Shown piece after piece: positions 1-5,452 of a stretch of DNA of 9,159 bases. Source of the stretch: Thermococcus sp. (GTDB lineage: Archaea; Methanobacteriota_B; Thermococci; Thermococcales; Thermococcaceae); contig NZ_JAMONU010000127.1 of assembly GCF_027066465.1 (NCBI RefSeq), forward strand, positions 1-9,159, in the 5' to 3' direction. Both the position numbers and the translations under genes were made by a program. The first letter of the stretch is position 1. Every line of letters starts with the position of its first letter. The notes beneath the pieces are model-generated. The model had not been told where the DNA came from. It ran no database searches and saw nothing but the letters and a program-made list of their open reading frames with translations.

Positions 1-1736
1 GGAGAAGCCTTCAGAGCCTTGCGAAGGAACACGGCATAAGAACGACCGACAGGTTCGACCCCTACGAAGAAGCTAAACTCTCAGCTCTACTCGCGAGCAA
101 GGGAGTCGGCTACGAGGTTTTGGCCTTCGAGGACGAGGTCATAGTCAAGGTAACCAGGGGCAGAAGCCACGGGAAAGGTGGCTGGAGCCAAGACAGGTAT
201 AGAAAGCGCGTTCACAACCTCGTCCGCGACAAGGTGAGGGAAATCGAGGACAGGCTGAAGAGGGCTGACATACCATTTGACCTCGAGACCGAGGAGAAGG
301 ACTACGGCCTGGCGAGGGGCGAGTTCAGAATCTACGCGAGCAGGGAGGAGCTGGCCGGACTGGTAAGGCCGATGCGTGGCGGCGACGTCGAGGTCAGGAT
401 TTATCCGGTTGAGAGGGCAGAGCTCGGCTTCGCCCCACTTAAGGGTGAGGAGGCCGTGAGGGAAAGGAAGAGCGTCATCGTTGGCATTGACCCGGGCATA
501 ACGGTTGGAATAGCGGTCATAGACCTTAGCGGCAACGTGGTGGCGCTTTACAGCGAGAGGAACATGCCGGTCGGCGAGGTCTTCAGGTTCATAAGCGAGA
601 TAGGACACCCCGTCATTGTGGCGACCGATGTTTCCCCGGCCCCGGGCTTCGTCGAGAAGATAGCCCGCTCCTTCAAGGCCCAGCTCTTCGTTCCGAGGGA
701 GAGCTTAAGGGTTGAGGAGAAGAACGAGCTGTTGAGGAGCCTCGGCATCAAGGTTGACGACGACCACCAGCGAGACGCCTTGGCCGCCGCCTACAAGGCT
801 TACCTTCGCCTAAAGCCCAAGCTCGAGCACGTCGAGGCGAAGCTCCGTGAGGCGGGGTTGAGCAAGAGGGCCGACGAAGTGAAGGCCTTAGTGATTCAGG
901 GCTACAACCTCGGCGAGGCCATGCAGAAGGTTATCAGGCGCGAGAGGCCGAGGGAGGAGGAAGAACCCGAGGAGCAGGCGAGCGTTGATGTTAGACCCTA
1001 CGTGAGGAAAATCCGCGAGCTTGAGGAGAGGATAGCGCTCATTGAGAGGGAGAACGAGGAGCTGAGGGGCATTATTCGTGAGCAGAGGAGAACCATCGAG
1101 AGGCTTGAGCGCAGAATAGCGGACTACGACGAGGAGGTCAGGAGAAAGGTTCTCCGTGAGAGGGAGCTTGAGGCGAAGGTAAAGCGCATAGAGGCTCTTG
1201 AGAAACAGCTAAGGGAGGCAAAGGCACTGATAGAGCGCCTCAGCAGGGATTTGGTCAAGGTCAAGAGGATGAACGTGGTCGAAGTTCGAGGCAGCGCGGT
1301 TCCGCTGAAAGTGCTGAGGGTCCTCAGCTGGCGCGAGCTTGAGAGGATTGAGCGCGAGGTCGGACTGAGGAGGGGCGACGTTCTCTTCGTAATCAATCCG
1401 GCCGGGGCTGGAAAGGCAATCGCTGAGGAACTTGTCGAGAAGGGGATTAAAGCTTTGATAACCGAGAAGCCCCTTCCCGGGCCGGTGAGGGAGGTTCTCC
1501 GCGAGGCCCACGTGCCCTTCTTCACGAGCGAAGAACTCGACGTTAAGCGCGTTGATGAGTTCGCGGTCGTTGAGCGCGAAACCCTCGAAAGGGCCATAGA
1601 TGAGTTACTGGAGCGCTGGGCAGAGGAGGACAGGGAGAGGGAAGCCGAGAGGTTCCTCAAGCTGGTCGAGGAGTACAGGATTGAGCGCATAAAAGAGCTT
1701 AGGAGAAAGGCCGAGGAAGAGCTTAGAGGGAGTTGA
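1..1736 (+). CDS. DUF460 protein (COG2433-like), RNase H fold nuclease with eRF1/Vms1-like loop; 5' end outside window
   Basis: The reading frame is open from the left edge (first full codon at 3), so a TTG at 120 is not the real start and the N-terminus is missing; 577 residues are visible. Numbering from codon 3: residues 56-63 read HGKGGWSQ followed by DRYRKR, very like the GGQ loop of eRF1 but with Trp for Gln. Residues 162-175 carry GIDPGITVGIAVID, the first strand of RuvC/YqgF-like RNase H folds; further candidate acidic residues are D209 and D252-254/D258 in DDDHQRDALAAA. About 334-424 is a charged coiled coil, 437-529 a small alpha/beta domain with NPAGAGKA, then a charged C-terminal helix. 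The family (DUF460, COG2433) is annotated as a possible RuvC/YqgF nuclease, with no role established that I know of. A link to translation or ribosome rescue is my inference from the loop. It ends 14 bp inside the convergent regulator gene. Family assignment is firm, function is not. Confidence 0.9.
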   Translation, partial: RSLQSLAKEHGIRTTDRFDPYEEAKLSALLASKGVGYEVLAFEDEVIVKVTRGRSHGKGGWSQDRYRKRVHNLVRDKVREIEDRLKRADIPFDLETEEKDYGLARGEFRIYASREELAGLVRPMRGGDVEVRIYPVERAELGFAPLKGEEAVRERKSVIVGIDPGITVGIAVIDLSGNVVALYSERNMPVGEVFRFISEIGHPVIVATDVSPAPGFVEKIARSFKAQLFVPRESLRVEEKNELLRSLGIKVDDDHQRDALAAAYKAYLRLKPKLEHVEAKLREAGLSKRADEVKALVIQGYNLGEAMQKVIRRERPREEEEPEEQASVDVRPYVRKIRELEERIALIERENEELRGIIREQRRTIERLERRIADYDEEVRRKVLRERELEAKVKRIEALEKQLREAKALIERLSRDLVKVKRMNVVEVRGSAVPLKVLRVLSWRELERIEREVGLRRGDVLFVINPAGAGKAIAEELVEKGIKALITEKPLPGPVREVLREAHVPFFTSEELDVKRVDEFAVVERETLERAIDELLERWAEEDREREAERFLKLVEEYRIERIKELRRKAEEELRGS

Positions 1737-2022
1737 GGACTTCCTTCAGCGTTCTCAAATACCTTCCCGTTTCTCTCGCTCCCCTCTCGGTTATCCTCAC
1801 CGCAGTTCTCGGCCTGTCGGCGAAGACCTTGTAGAGCTTTACGTAGCCCGCTTTTTCAAGCGCTTTTAAGTGGGAGTCGAGGTTTCCGGGGGTTACTTCC
1901 AGAACATCCAAAAGCTCCTTGAAGAGAACCCTCTCCCTGGGCAGGAGGTAGAGCATGATTCCCAACCTTATCGGGTTTCCGAGGACGTGGTTCCTCGTGA
2001 GTTCCCTCAGCGGCTCCATCAT
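1723..2022 (-). CDS. Winged-helix transcriptional regulator (HTH_34/ArsR-like), second copy
   Basis: A 99-residue protein that is essentially one winged-helix DNA-binding domain. The stretch LGNPIRLGIMLYLL is helix 1, the recognition part contains TPGNLDSHLKALEKAGYV (about residues 43-60), and the wing carries DRPRTAVRITERG. This matches the HTH_34 type of winged-helix domain; no sensor domain or metal-binding cysteines are present, so any signal must come from a partner. Over about 86 aligned residues roughly half are identical to the regulator at 3268-3564. The start lies one base after the stop of the upstream membrane-protein gene (TGA-T-ATG), so the pair is co-transcribed. Two tandem ATGs, at 2022 and 2019, are possible. 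GGTGAT ends right against the first and sits 3 bases from the second, favouring 2019, while the matching junction of the paralogue favours 2022. The 3' end overlaps the DUF460 gene by 14 bp. Confidence 0.9.
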   Translation of the reverse strand: MMEPLRELTRNHVLGNPIRLGIMLYLLPRERVLFKELLDVLEVTPGNLDSHLKALEKAGYVKLYKVFADRPRTAVRITERGARETGRYLRTLKEVLNSL

Positions 2023-2023
2023 A

Positions 2024-2614
2024 TCACCGTTCTATGGCCTTGAACGCCGAGAGAAGGTAGAGGGCTATCGTGAGGCTGAACCCGAATGCAACAACAAACC
2101 CCGCCCAGAGGGTCGCCTGATTTCCAGCTACCGGGACGAGCGGTAGTCCAAGGAGCGGCACGAGGAAGGAAGGTATCTCCTCCTTGTCTCCAGTTACGAG
2201 CGTCTGGCCGGCGAGGGAAATCCCCAGAAAGCTGAGGAGTGAAACCGCGACGGTTTCCTCGGGGGTCGTGGTAATTCCGAGGCATGGGATTATTACCCAG
2301 CCGATTAGACCTCCGATAATCCACGAAGCCAGAATCTCAAGCCCGATTCTCCTCTCCCTCCCCGTCTCTGAAACCAGCACCGCGATGTATCTGTCCCAGA
2401 CCTTTTTGGTTGCGTAGCTTACGATGACGGCCCCGATGACCCAGTAAACAAGCGACTCCACGTAGCCGTTACCGAGCAGTCCTGAGAGAACGTAGTAGCC
2501 AGTCATCACCGTCAACCATGCGGAGAATGTTAGCGCCCCGTATATATTTCCAGCCGCTATCAGCTTGCTCTCAACCCTCTCAAGGACGCTCTTCAGCTCC
2601 TTAACATCCTCCAT
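2024..2614 (-). CDS. Six-span membrane protein, partner of winged-helix regulator (second copy)
   Basis: A 196-residue hydrophobic protein of a family I cannot name. Residues 1-20 form a charged amphipathic helix (MEDVKELKSVLERVES). Membrane spans are likely at about 24-47, 53-68, 92-113, 122-140, 147-163 and 168-190, with a positively charged loop around 70-90 (KKVWDRY, RERRIG) pointing to a cytoplasmic side. It resembles the product of 3566-4132 in length, span pattern, a short TG-D/E-K/R loop after span 4, and the ending AFGFSLT...FKAIER against AFAFSLT...LKEAMRE. I chose ATG at 2614 over GTG at 2623 because a GGTGA site (2624-2620) lies 5 bases before that ATG and overlaps the GTG. The regulator gene follows after one base. 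The fixed pairing suggests the membrane protein senses a signal or holds the regulator at the membrane; that is inference. Confidence 0.85.
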   Translation of the reverse strand: MEDVKELKSVLERVESKLIAAGNIYGALTFSAWLTVMTGYYVLSGLLGNGYVESLVYWVIGAVIVSYATKKVWDRYIAVLVSETGRERRIGLEILASWIIGGLIGWVIIPCLGITTTPEETVAVSLLSFLGISLAGQTLVTGDKEEIPSFLVPLLGLPLVPVAGNQATLWAGFVVAFGFSLTIALYLLSAFKAIER

Positions 2615-2619
2615 CCCCC

Positions 2620-2624
2620 TCACC
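2620..2624 (-). promoter_or_regulatory. Ribosome-binding site deciding the start of the second membrane-protein gene
   Basis: GGTGA matches the CACC-containing 3' end of archaeal 16S rRNA and lies five bases before the ATG at 2614. The upstream GTG at 2623 falls inside this site, so the longer start is unlikely. Confidence 0.7.
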
Positions 2625-2645
2625 GGTTTGGGATACGCTTCGATG

Positions 2646-3275
2646 CTATTTATACCGTCCCCTTTCTCTGAGCTTCAGAAAAACTAGTCCCGCGAGGTTG
2701 GCCGAGGAGTGCAGGGTGAAAGCCGGGACTATTCCGCCGAGGGCGAAGAGGTAACCTGCCAGCGTTCCGAGGAGGAAGGCTCCGCCAACAATCGAAACCC
2801 TCTCCAAAACGTTTCCCTCGAAGGCCCTCCAGTGGGGCAGGGCAAACAGGAGAGCCGCAAAGAGAACCGCGCTCCAGAAGTGGCCGTAGCTTAGAAGGTA
2901 GCCCTCCACCAGTCCCCTGTGGAGGAGCTCCTCGCTCAACGGCGCCAGAATGAGAACGAGGAGATACCTTCTCCAGCCTCCGGGAAGGAACTCCAGCTCA
3001 TTGGCGTCCTCGTTTCTTGAGCCGATGACGTTCAGTGCAAGGGAAACCGTGAAGCCAACCAGCAATGCCTGCGGCAGGTAGCTCAGGTTGAGAAAAAGCC
3101 CTGAGCTTTTCGGTCCGTTCACGACCCAGATGAGTGAAAGCGAGAGTAGGAGTATGGAAACCTGAATCAGGAGGGCCGCCTTCCTGGGGTTTCCCCTTGA
3201 TACAGATGAGCCGATGGCCATGGTCGGAATAAATACCGCAAGCCACATGAGGAGCGCCTTGAGGAACTCAATCAT
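2646..3275 (-). CDS. CPBP-family intramembrane metalloprotease (Abi/RCE1-like)
   Basis: A 209-residue polytopic membrane protein with all three signatures of the CPBP (Abi, RCE1/type II CAAX protease) family: EELLHR at 115-120 (EExxxR), FALPH at 144-148 (FxxxH), and HSSAN at 189-193 (HxxxN). The two glutamates and the histidines are the expected catalytic residues, so the enzyme looks active. The family cleaves substrates within or near the membrane; in bacteria several members give immunity to peptide bacteriocins, and in eukaryotes RCE1 trims prenylated proteins. Its substrate here is unknown. The start at 3275 is set by a strong GGAGGTGG site at 3289-3282; a longer frame back to 3314 would bury that site and overlap the regulator by 47 bp. 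From 3275 it overlaps the regulator stop by 8 bp, implying coupled translation. It lies between two paralogous membrane-protein/regulator pairs, which may control it or be its targets. Confidence 0.88.
   Translation of the reverse strand: MIEFLKALLMWLAVFIPTMAIGSSVSRGNPRKAALLIQVSILLLSLSLIWVVNGPKSSGLFLNLSYLPQALLVGFTVSLALNVIGSRNEDANELEFLPGGWRRYLLVLILAPLSEELLHRGLVEGYLLSYGHFWSAVLFAALLFALPHWRAFEGNVLERVSIVGGAFLLGTLAGYLFALGGIVPAFTLHSSANLAGLVFLKLRERGRYK
2647..2654 (-). promoter_or_regulatory. Probable internal TATA box for the second membrane-protein/regulator pair
   Basis: TATAAATA on the minus strand overlaps the last codons and stop of the CPBP gene. A start about 26 bp on would fall near 2625, at the GGTGA site before the ATG at 2614, mirroring the geometry of the first promoter. 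The pair may therefore be transcribed independently as well as by read-through. Confidence 0.45.
2667..2679. promoter_or_regulatory. Short inverted repeat upstream of the internal promoter, possible operator
   Basis: TCTGA and TCAGA form perfect 5-base arms around GCT, 12 bp upstream of the internal TATA box at 2647-2654. It lies in the CPBP coding region and is short enough to occur by chance. It is listed because the cluster's main promoter has an inverted repeat at nearly the same distance. Confidence 0.15.
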
Positions 3276-3564
3276 CTCCAACCACCTCCCTAAGGATTTT
3301 AAGAGCCTCTCCAAGCTCCTTCACACCCTCATCGGTTATCTCAACGAACTTTCTCGGCCTTTTGCCGAATCCGTAGTAAGTTCTGACGATTCCTGCCTCT
3401 TCCAGGGCCTTCAGGTGGGACTCAAGGTTTCCCGGGGTGAGGTTCAGGGCTTTTCTCAGGGTTGAGAACGTTGTCCTCTCCCTCGACAGCAGGTAGAGGG
3501 CTATCGCTAACCTCGTTGGATTGCCGAGCGGTGACTTCGAGAGCCTCGCGAGCTTTTCGAGCAT
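3268..3564 (-). CDS. Winged-helix transcriptional regulator (HTH_34/ArsR-like), first copy
   Basis: A 98-residue single-domain winged-helix protein. LGNPTRLAIALYLLSRER forms the first helices, TPGNLESHLKALEEAGIV (about 43-60) the recognition region, and KRPRKFVEITDEG the wing. The set matches HTH_34-type regulators and is about half identical to the product of 1723-2022. There is no ligand-binding domain. The ATG at 3564 follows the stop of the membrane-protein gene by one base (TGA-T-ATG), with GGGAG six bases upstream as ribosome-binding site. Its stop lies 8 bp inside the CPBP gene. A small regulator made directly after a membrane protein recalls the known SdpI/SdpR arrangement, in which a membrane protein sequesters an ArsR-type repressor. 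Whether this works the same way is inference; autoregulation of the operon is likely. Confidence 0.92.
   Translation of the reverse strand: MLEKLARLSKSPLGNPTRLAIALYLLSRERTTFSTLRKALNLTPGNLESHLKALEEAGIVRTYYGFGKRPRKFVEITDEGVKELGEALKILREVVGDD
3282..3289 (-). promoter_or_regulatory. Strong Shine-Dalgarno site for the CPBP protease gene
   Basis: GGAGGTGG is a near-complete match to the anti-Shine-Dalgarno sequence, six bases before the ATG at 3275. It lies inside the last codons of the upstream regulator gene and identifies 3275 as the true start. Confidence 0.8.
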
Positions 3565-3565
3565 A

Positions 3566-4132
3566 TCACTCCCTCATGGCCTCCTTCAGGTTGAGGTAAG
3601 CAGTCAGCGAGAATGCGAAGGCAATCACCACAACAGCGTAGCCAAAGCCCGTGCAGAGAGTTGTTGAGGGGAGTATTATCAGCCCTGCCAGAGCGGTCTT
3701 CCAGTCCCTTTCTCCAGTGAAAATGAACTCAACGCCCGTAAGGAGGAGTAAACCGAGTCCTATGAAGACCAGCATCCATAGACCGTCGTTTTTGGTGTAC
3801 AGGCTGGCAATCAGAGCTGATACCGGCCACACGATAACCTGGGCGAGGATGTATCCTTTGGGTGTTTTTTCAACCCTTCCAAGAACCTTTCTGAGCTGAA
3901 CCACCTTTCTAAAGGCCTTTCTCTCTTCAACGATGAAACCTATTCCTGCAACCAGCGAAAGCCACTGAGTAATTCCTTCATTAATTCCCGCGTGCTTTGT
4001 CAGGATTTGTGCGAAGAGGTAAACCCCGGGCATAACCCACGCCCAGTAGAGAAAGATACTCGCTCTATACGCCTTCCTCGCAAGGTTCAGCTCCCGCTCA
4101 ACTGCCCTGAGGGCTTCGCTTATCTCCTCCAT
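3566..4132 (-). CDS. Six-span membrane protein, partner of winged-helix regulator (first copy)
   Basis: A 188-residue membrane protein of a family I do not recognise. Residues 1-21 form a charged N-terminal helix (MEEISEALRAVERELNLARK). Spans are likely at about 22-43, 53-68, 96-112, 116-137, 145-160 and 163-182, with a very basic loop at 70-93 that is probably cytoplasmic. Length, span spacing and the C-terminal AFAFSLT...LKEAMRE match the protein encoded at 2024-2614, so the two are paralogues. No enzyme motif or transporter signature is visible. The ATG at 4132 has GGTGG four bases upstream and a TATA box 34 bases upstream, so this is the first gene of the five-gene cluster. Its stop is one base from the regulator start. 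A sensor or membrane tether for that regulator is the simplest reading. Confidence 0.85.
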   Translation of the reverse strand: MEEISEALRAVERELNLARKAYRASIFLYWAWVMPGVYLFAQILTKHAGINEGITQWLSLVAGIGFIVEERKAFRKVVQLRKVLGRVEKTPKGYILAQVIVWPVSALIASLYTKNDGLWMLVFIGLGLLLLTGVEFIFTGERDWKTALAGLIILPSTTLCTGFGYAVVVIAFAFSLTAYLNLKEAMRE

Positions 4133-4162
4133 ACTCCCACCGAGAAAAAGTCCTCTGAACTC

Positions 4163-4170
4163 CTTAAATA
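4163..4170 (-). promoter_or_regulatory. TATA box of the five-gene membrane/regulator/CPBP cluster
   Basis: TATTTAAG on the minus strand is a good archaeal box A. Transcription about 26 bp on would begin near 4141, exactly at the GGTGG ribosome-binding site, giving a leader of roughly 9 nt before the ATG at 4132. No other TATA-like sequence lies in the 63-bp gap. Confidence 0.6.
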
Positions 4171-4180
4171 CCCGCCCGGA

Positions 4181-4197
4181 AGTTTGCGCCCCAAACT
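4181..4197. promoter_or_regulatory. Inverted repeat upstream of the cluster promoter, possible operator
   Basis: AGTTTG and CAAACT are perfect 6-base arms around a 5-base spacer, 11 bp upstream of the TATA box at 4163-4170. It also touches the stop codon of the 76-codon gene, so a weak hairpin at that transcript's end is the alternative. Binding by either winged-helix regulator is a guess from position alone. Confidence 0.25.
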
Positions 4198-4426
4198 AAC
4201 CGCCGGCCCTCGCCAGGCGGAGCTTTTCCATGAAGCGCTCGATTTCCTCAGGAGGGCCTTTCAGGAGAACCCGGTTGAGAGTTATCCCGTTCCTCTCGAT
4301 GGTTCCGAGAAGGGTTAATTTAATCCCCGCCCCGCTATTTCTCCTTATCTCCTCAAGCTCCTCAAAGGGAACTGCCGTCTCGATAATCACGGGGAACACC
4401 CAGTGGTAGTAATTTAGTTCACTCAA
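4196..4426 (-). CDS. Small protein of unknown function, translationally coupled to ttuA
   Basis: A 76-residue soluble protein that I do not recognise. The order of predicted elements is strand (HWVFPVIIE), helix (PFEELEEIRRN), strand (IKLTLLGTIE), strand (ITLNRVLLKG), helix (PEEIERFMEKLRLA), a compact alpha/beta layout that might form half of a ferredoxin-like fold. It has no cysteines and no signal peptide. The start is a TTG at 4426 that lies within the last codons of ttuA (8-bp overlap). An in-frame stop at 4438-4436 excludes any longer form, and the next candidate, GTG at 4399, has no ribosome-binding site and would remove the first strand. A poor site and overlap suggest that translation depends on ribosomes finishing ttuA. 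Reality as a gene is supported by the overlap, the protein-like composition and the otherwise empty space, but no known family backs it. Confidence 0.65.
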   Translation of the reverse strand: MSELNYYHWVFPVIIETAVPFEELEEIRRNSGAGIKLTLLGTIERNGITLNRVLLKGPPEEIERFMEKLRLARAGG

Positions 4427-5393
4427 CCCTGAACGTCAGCCCCTTCTCCTTAGCTTTCCTCTCGACCTGAAGGCGGAACTGGCAGGCCTTGCATATCTCG
4501 CCCGTCGTCGGCTGGCCGCATATCTTGCAGCGGTTCAGCTCGCTCGTCCTCTTCGTGTAGGTCTTCGCTATCAGAGGGAAGAGCTTGTCGTAGCTCCTAA
4601 GGATTTGATACTTCGTTCCCGGGTGCCTCTCCTCCATCTCGTTGAGCCAGTCGCGGATTTCGGCACGGAAGGCCTCGACCGCGTAGGGGCACTCGCTCAG
4701 GTCAACTTCAATGTTGTTCAGAACCGCGTAGAGGACAATCTCCTTCTCGGGAATCTCGCGGAGGGGTTTTATCCTCGGGACGAGCTCGGGGTGGATTTCC
4801 TCGTAGTAGGGGCCGGTTCTCCCCAGCCTCGCTATGTCGCCCCTCAGAATGTTCATTATGAACATCTGCACCTCGTCGTCGAGGTTGTGGCCGACGGCCA
4901 ACTTGTCGGCACCGACGTCCTTGGCCGCGTAGTTGAGGAGCCAGCGCCTCCAGACGCCGCAGTAGGAGCAGGCACCAACCCTTTCCTTTTTCTCGAAGCT
5001 CCCCATTATCTCAACTGTCTCGTCGAGGGTGAAGCCGATGTATTCCTTAAAGGAATAAACGCGATGCTCTATTCCGAGCTTCTTCGCGTTCCTCTTGGCT
5101 ACCTCAACGCTTTTCGGTCGGTAACCGGCTATGCCCTCGTCTATGGTTACCGCAACGAGTTCAAACGGAAACTTCTCTCGGAGTTTGGCCAGGAGGTGCA
5201 TGAGGACAACGCTGTCCTTTCCTCCGCTGACCCCGACAGCTATTCGCTCGCCCTTCTCAATTAGGTGGTACTTCTTGACTGTCTCCTTGAACTTCTTCTC
5301 TACCATCTCGTTGAAGTGCTTGTGGCAGTAGTAGCGACCTGTGTAGCGCGCGTGGTAGACCGCTGGACGGCCGCATTTAGAGCATCTGTGCAT
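4419..5393 (-). CDS. ttuA: tRNA-5-methyluridine(54) 2-sulfurtransferase TtuA
   Basis: A 324-residue cytoplasmic enzyme that adenylates and thiolates position 54 of tRNA, making 2-thio-ribothymidine, which stabilises tRNA in thermophiles; sulfur comes from a ubiquitin-like carrier (TtuB in bacteria). The sequence shows an N-terminal zinc ribbon (C4, C7, C23, H26), the PP-loop SGGKDS at 56-61, the cluster cysteines in ACSYCG (C142, C145) with a third in SECPYA (about C235), GHNLDDEVQ at 168-176, and a C-terminal zinc ribbon CKICG...CKAC. In TtuA enzymes the three central cysteines hold an oxygen-sensitive [4Fe-4S] cluster. Length and layout match the Pyrococcus TtuA. The ATG at 5393 has no ribosome-binding site before it (AACCCCC) and a TATA-like element 26 bp upstream, pointing to a leaderless mRNA. 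The 76-codon gene at 4196-4426 overlaps its 3' end. Its paralogue NcsA/Ncs6 (wobble uridine thiolation) is the main alternative. Confidence 0.9.
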   Translation of the reverse strand: MHRCSKCGRPAVYHARYTGRYYCHKHFNEMVEKKFKETVKKYHLIEKGERIAVGVSGGKDSVVLMHLLAKLREKFPFELVAVTIDEGIAGYRPKSVEVAKRNAKKLGIEHRVYSFKEYIGFTLDETVEIMGSFEKKERVGACSYCGVWRRWLLNYAAKDVGADKLAVGHNLDDEVQMFIMNILRGDIARLGRTGPYYEEIHPELVPRIKPLREIPEKEIVLYAVLNNIEVDLSECPYAVEAFRAEIRDWLNEMEERHPGTKYQILRSYDKLFPLIAKTYTKRTSELNRCKICGQPTTGEICKACQFRLQVERKAKEKGLTFRVE

Positions 5394-5414
5394 GGGGGTT
5401 CATAACGAAAAGAC

Positions 5415-5423
5415 TTTTAAAAA
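5415..5423. promoter_or_regulatory. Symmetrical TATA element shared by ttuA (-) and the KaiC-like gene (+)
   Basis: TTTTAAAA followed by A reads as a box A on both strands in the 59-bp gap between the divergent genes. Leftward it lies 26 bp before the ttuA ATG, predicting a leaderless transcript. Rightward it lies 34 bp before the ATG at 5453, predicting a leader of about 8 nt. The plus-strand side has a purine-rich flank (CGAAAAGA), as expected for a BRE; the other side is weaker. Confidence 0.5.
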
Positions 5424-5452
5424 CGTGATGGCATCATCAACCGGTTTTGAAG

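Noticed and set aside
120..122. TTG at 120 as the start of the DUF460 gene
   Set aside because: The same frame is open back to the window edge with sensible protein sequence, and the TTG sits inside a predicted strand, so the gene is truncated by the window.
1124..1690. Serine- and leucine-rich open frame of 188 codons opposite the DUF460 coiled coil
   Set aside because: The Ser/Leu richness is the mirror image of Glu/Arg codons on the coding strand, so it is a composition artefact.
1721..1740. Overlap of DUF460 and regulator 3' ends as a sign of frameshift or truncation
   Set aside because: Both proteins end where their families plausibly end, and convergent overlaps of a few bases are common in compact archaeal genomes.
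2615..2623. GTG at 2623 as start of the second membrane-protein gene
   Set aside because: The GTG overlaps the GGTGA ribosome-binding site that serves the ATG at 2614.
3276..3314. Longer CPBP start at 3314
   Set aside because: It would overlap the regulator by 47 bp and bury the strong GGAGGTGG site that precedes the ATG at 3275; the added residues are not membrane-like.
4181..4197. Inverted repeat as an intrinsic terminator for the ttuA transcript
   Set aside because: The stem is only six pairs and no T-run follows on the minus strand, which archaeal termination would need; an operator or chance repeat is as likely.
4605..5264. Open frame of 219 codons on the plus strand inside ttuA
   Set aside because: It is antisense to a clearly recognised enzyme, has no family resemblance, and is typical of shadow frames in GC-rich archaeal genes.
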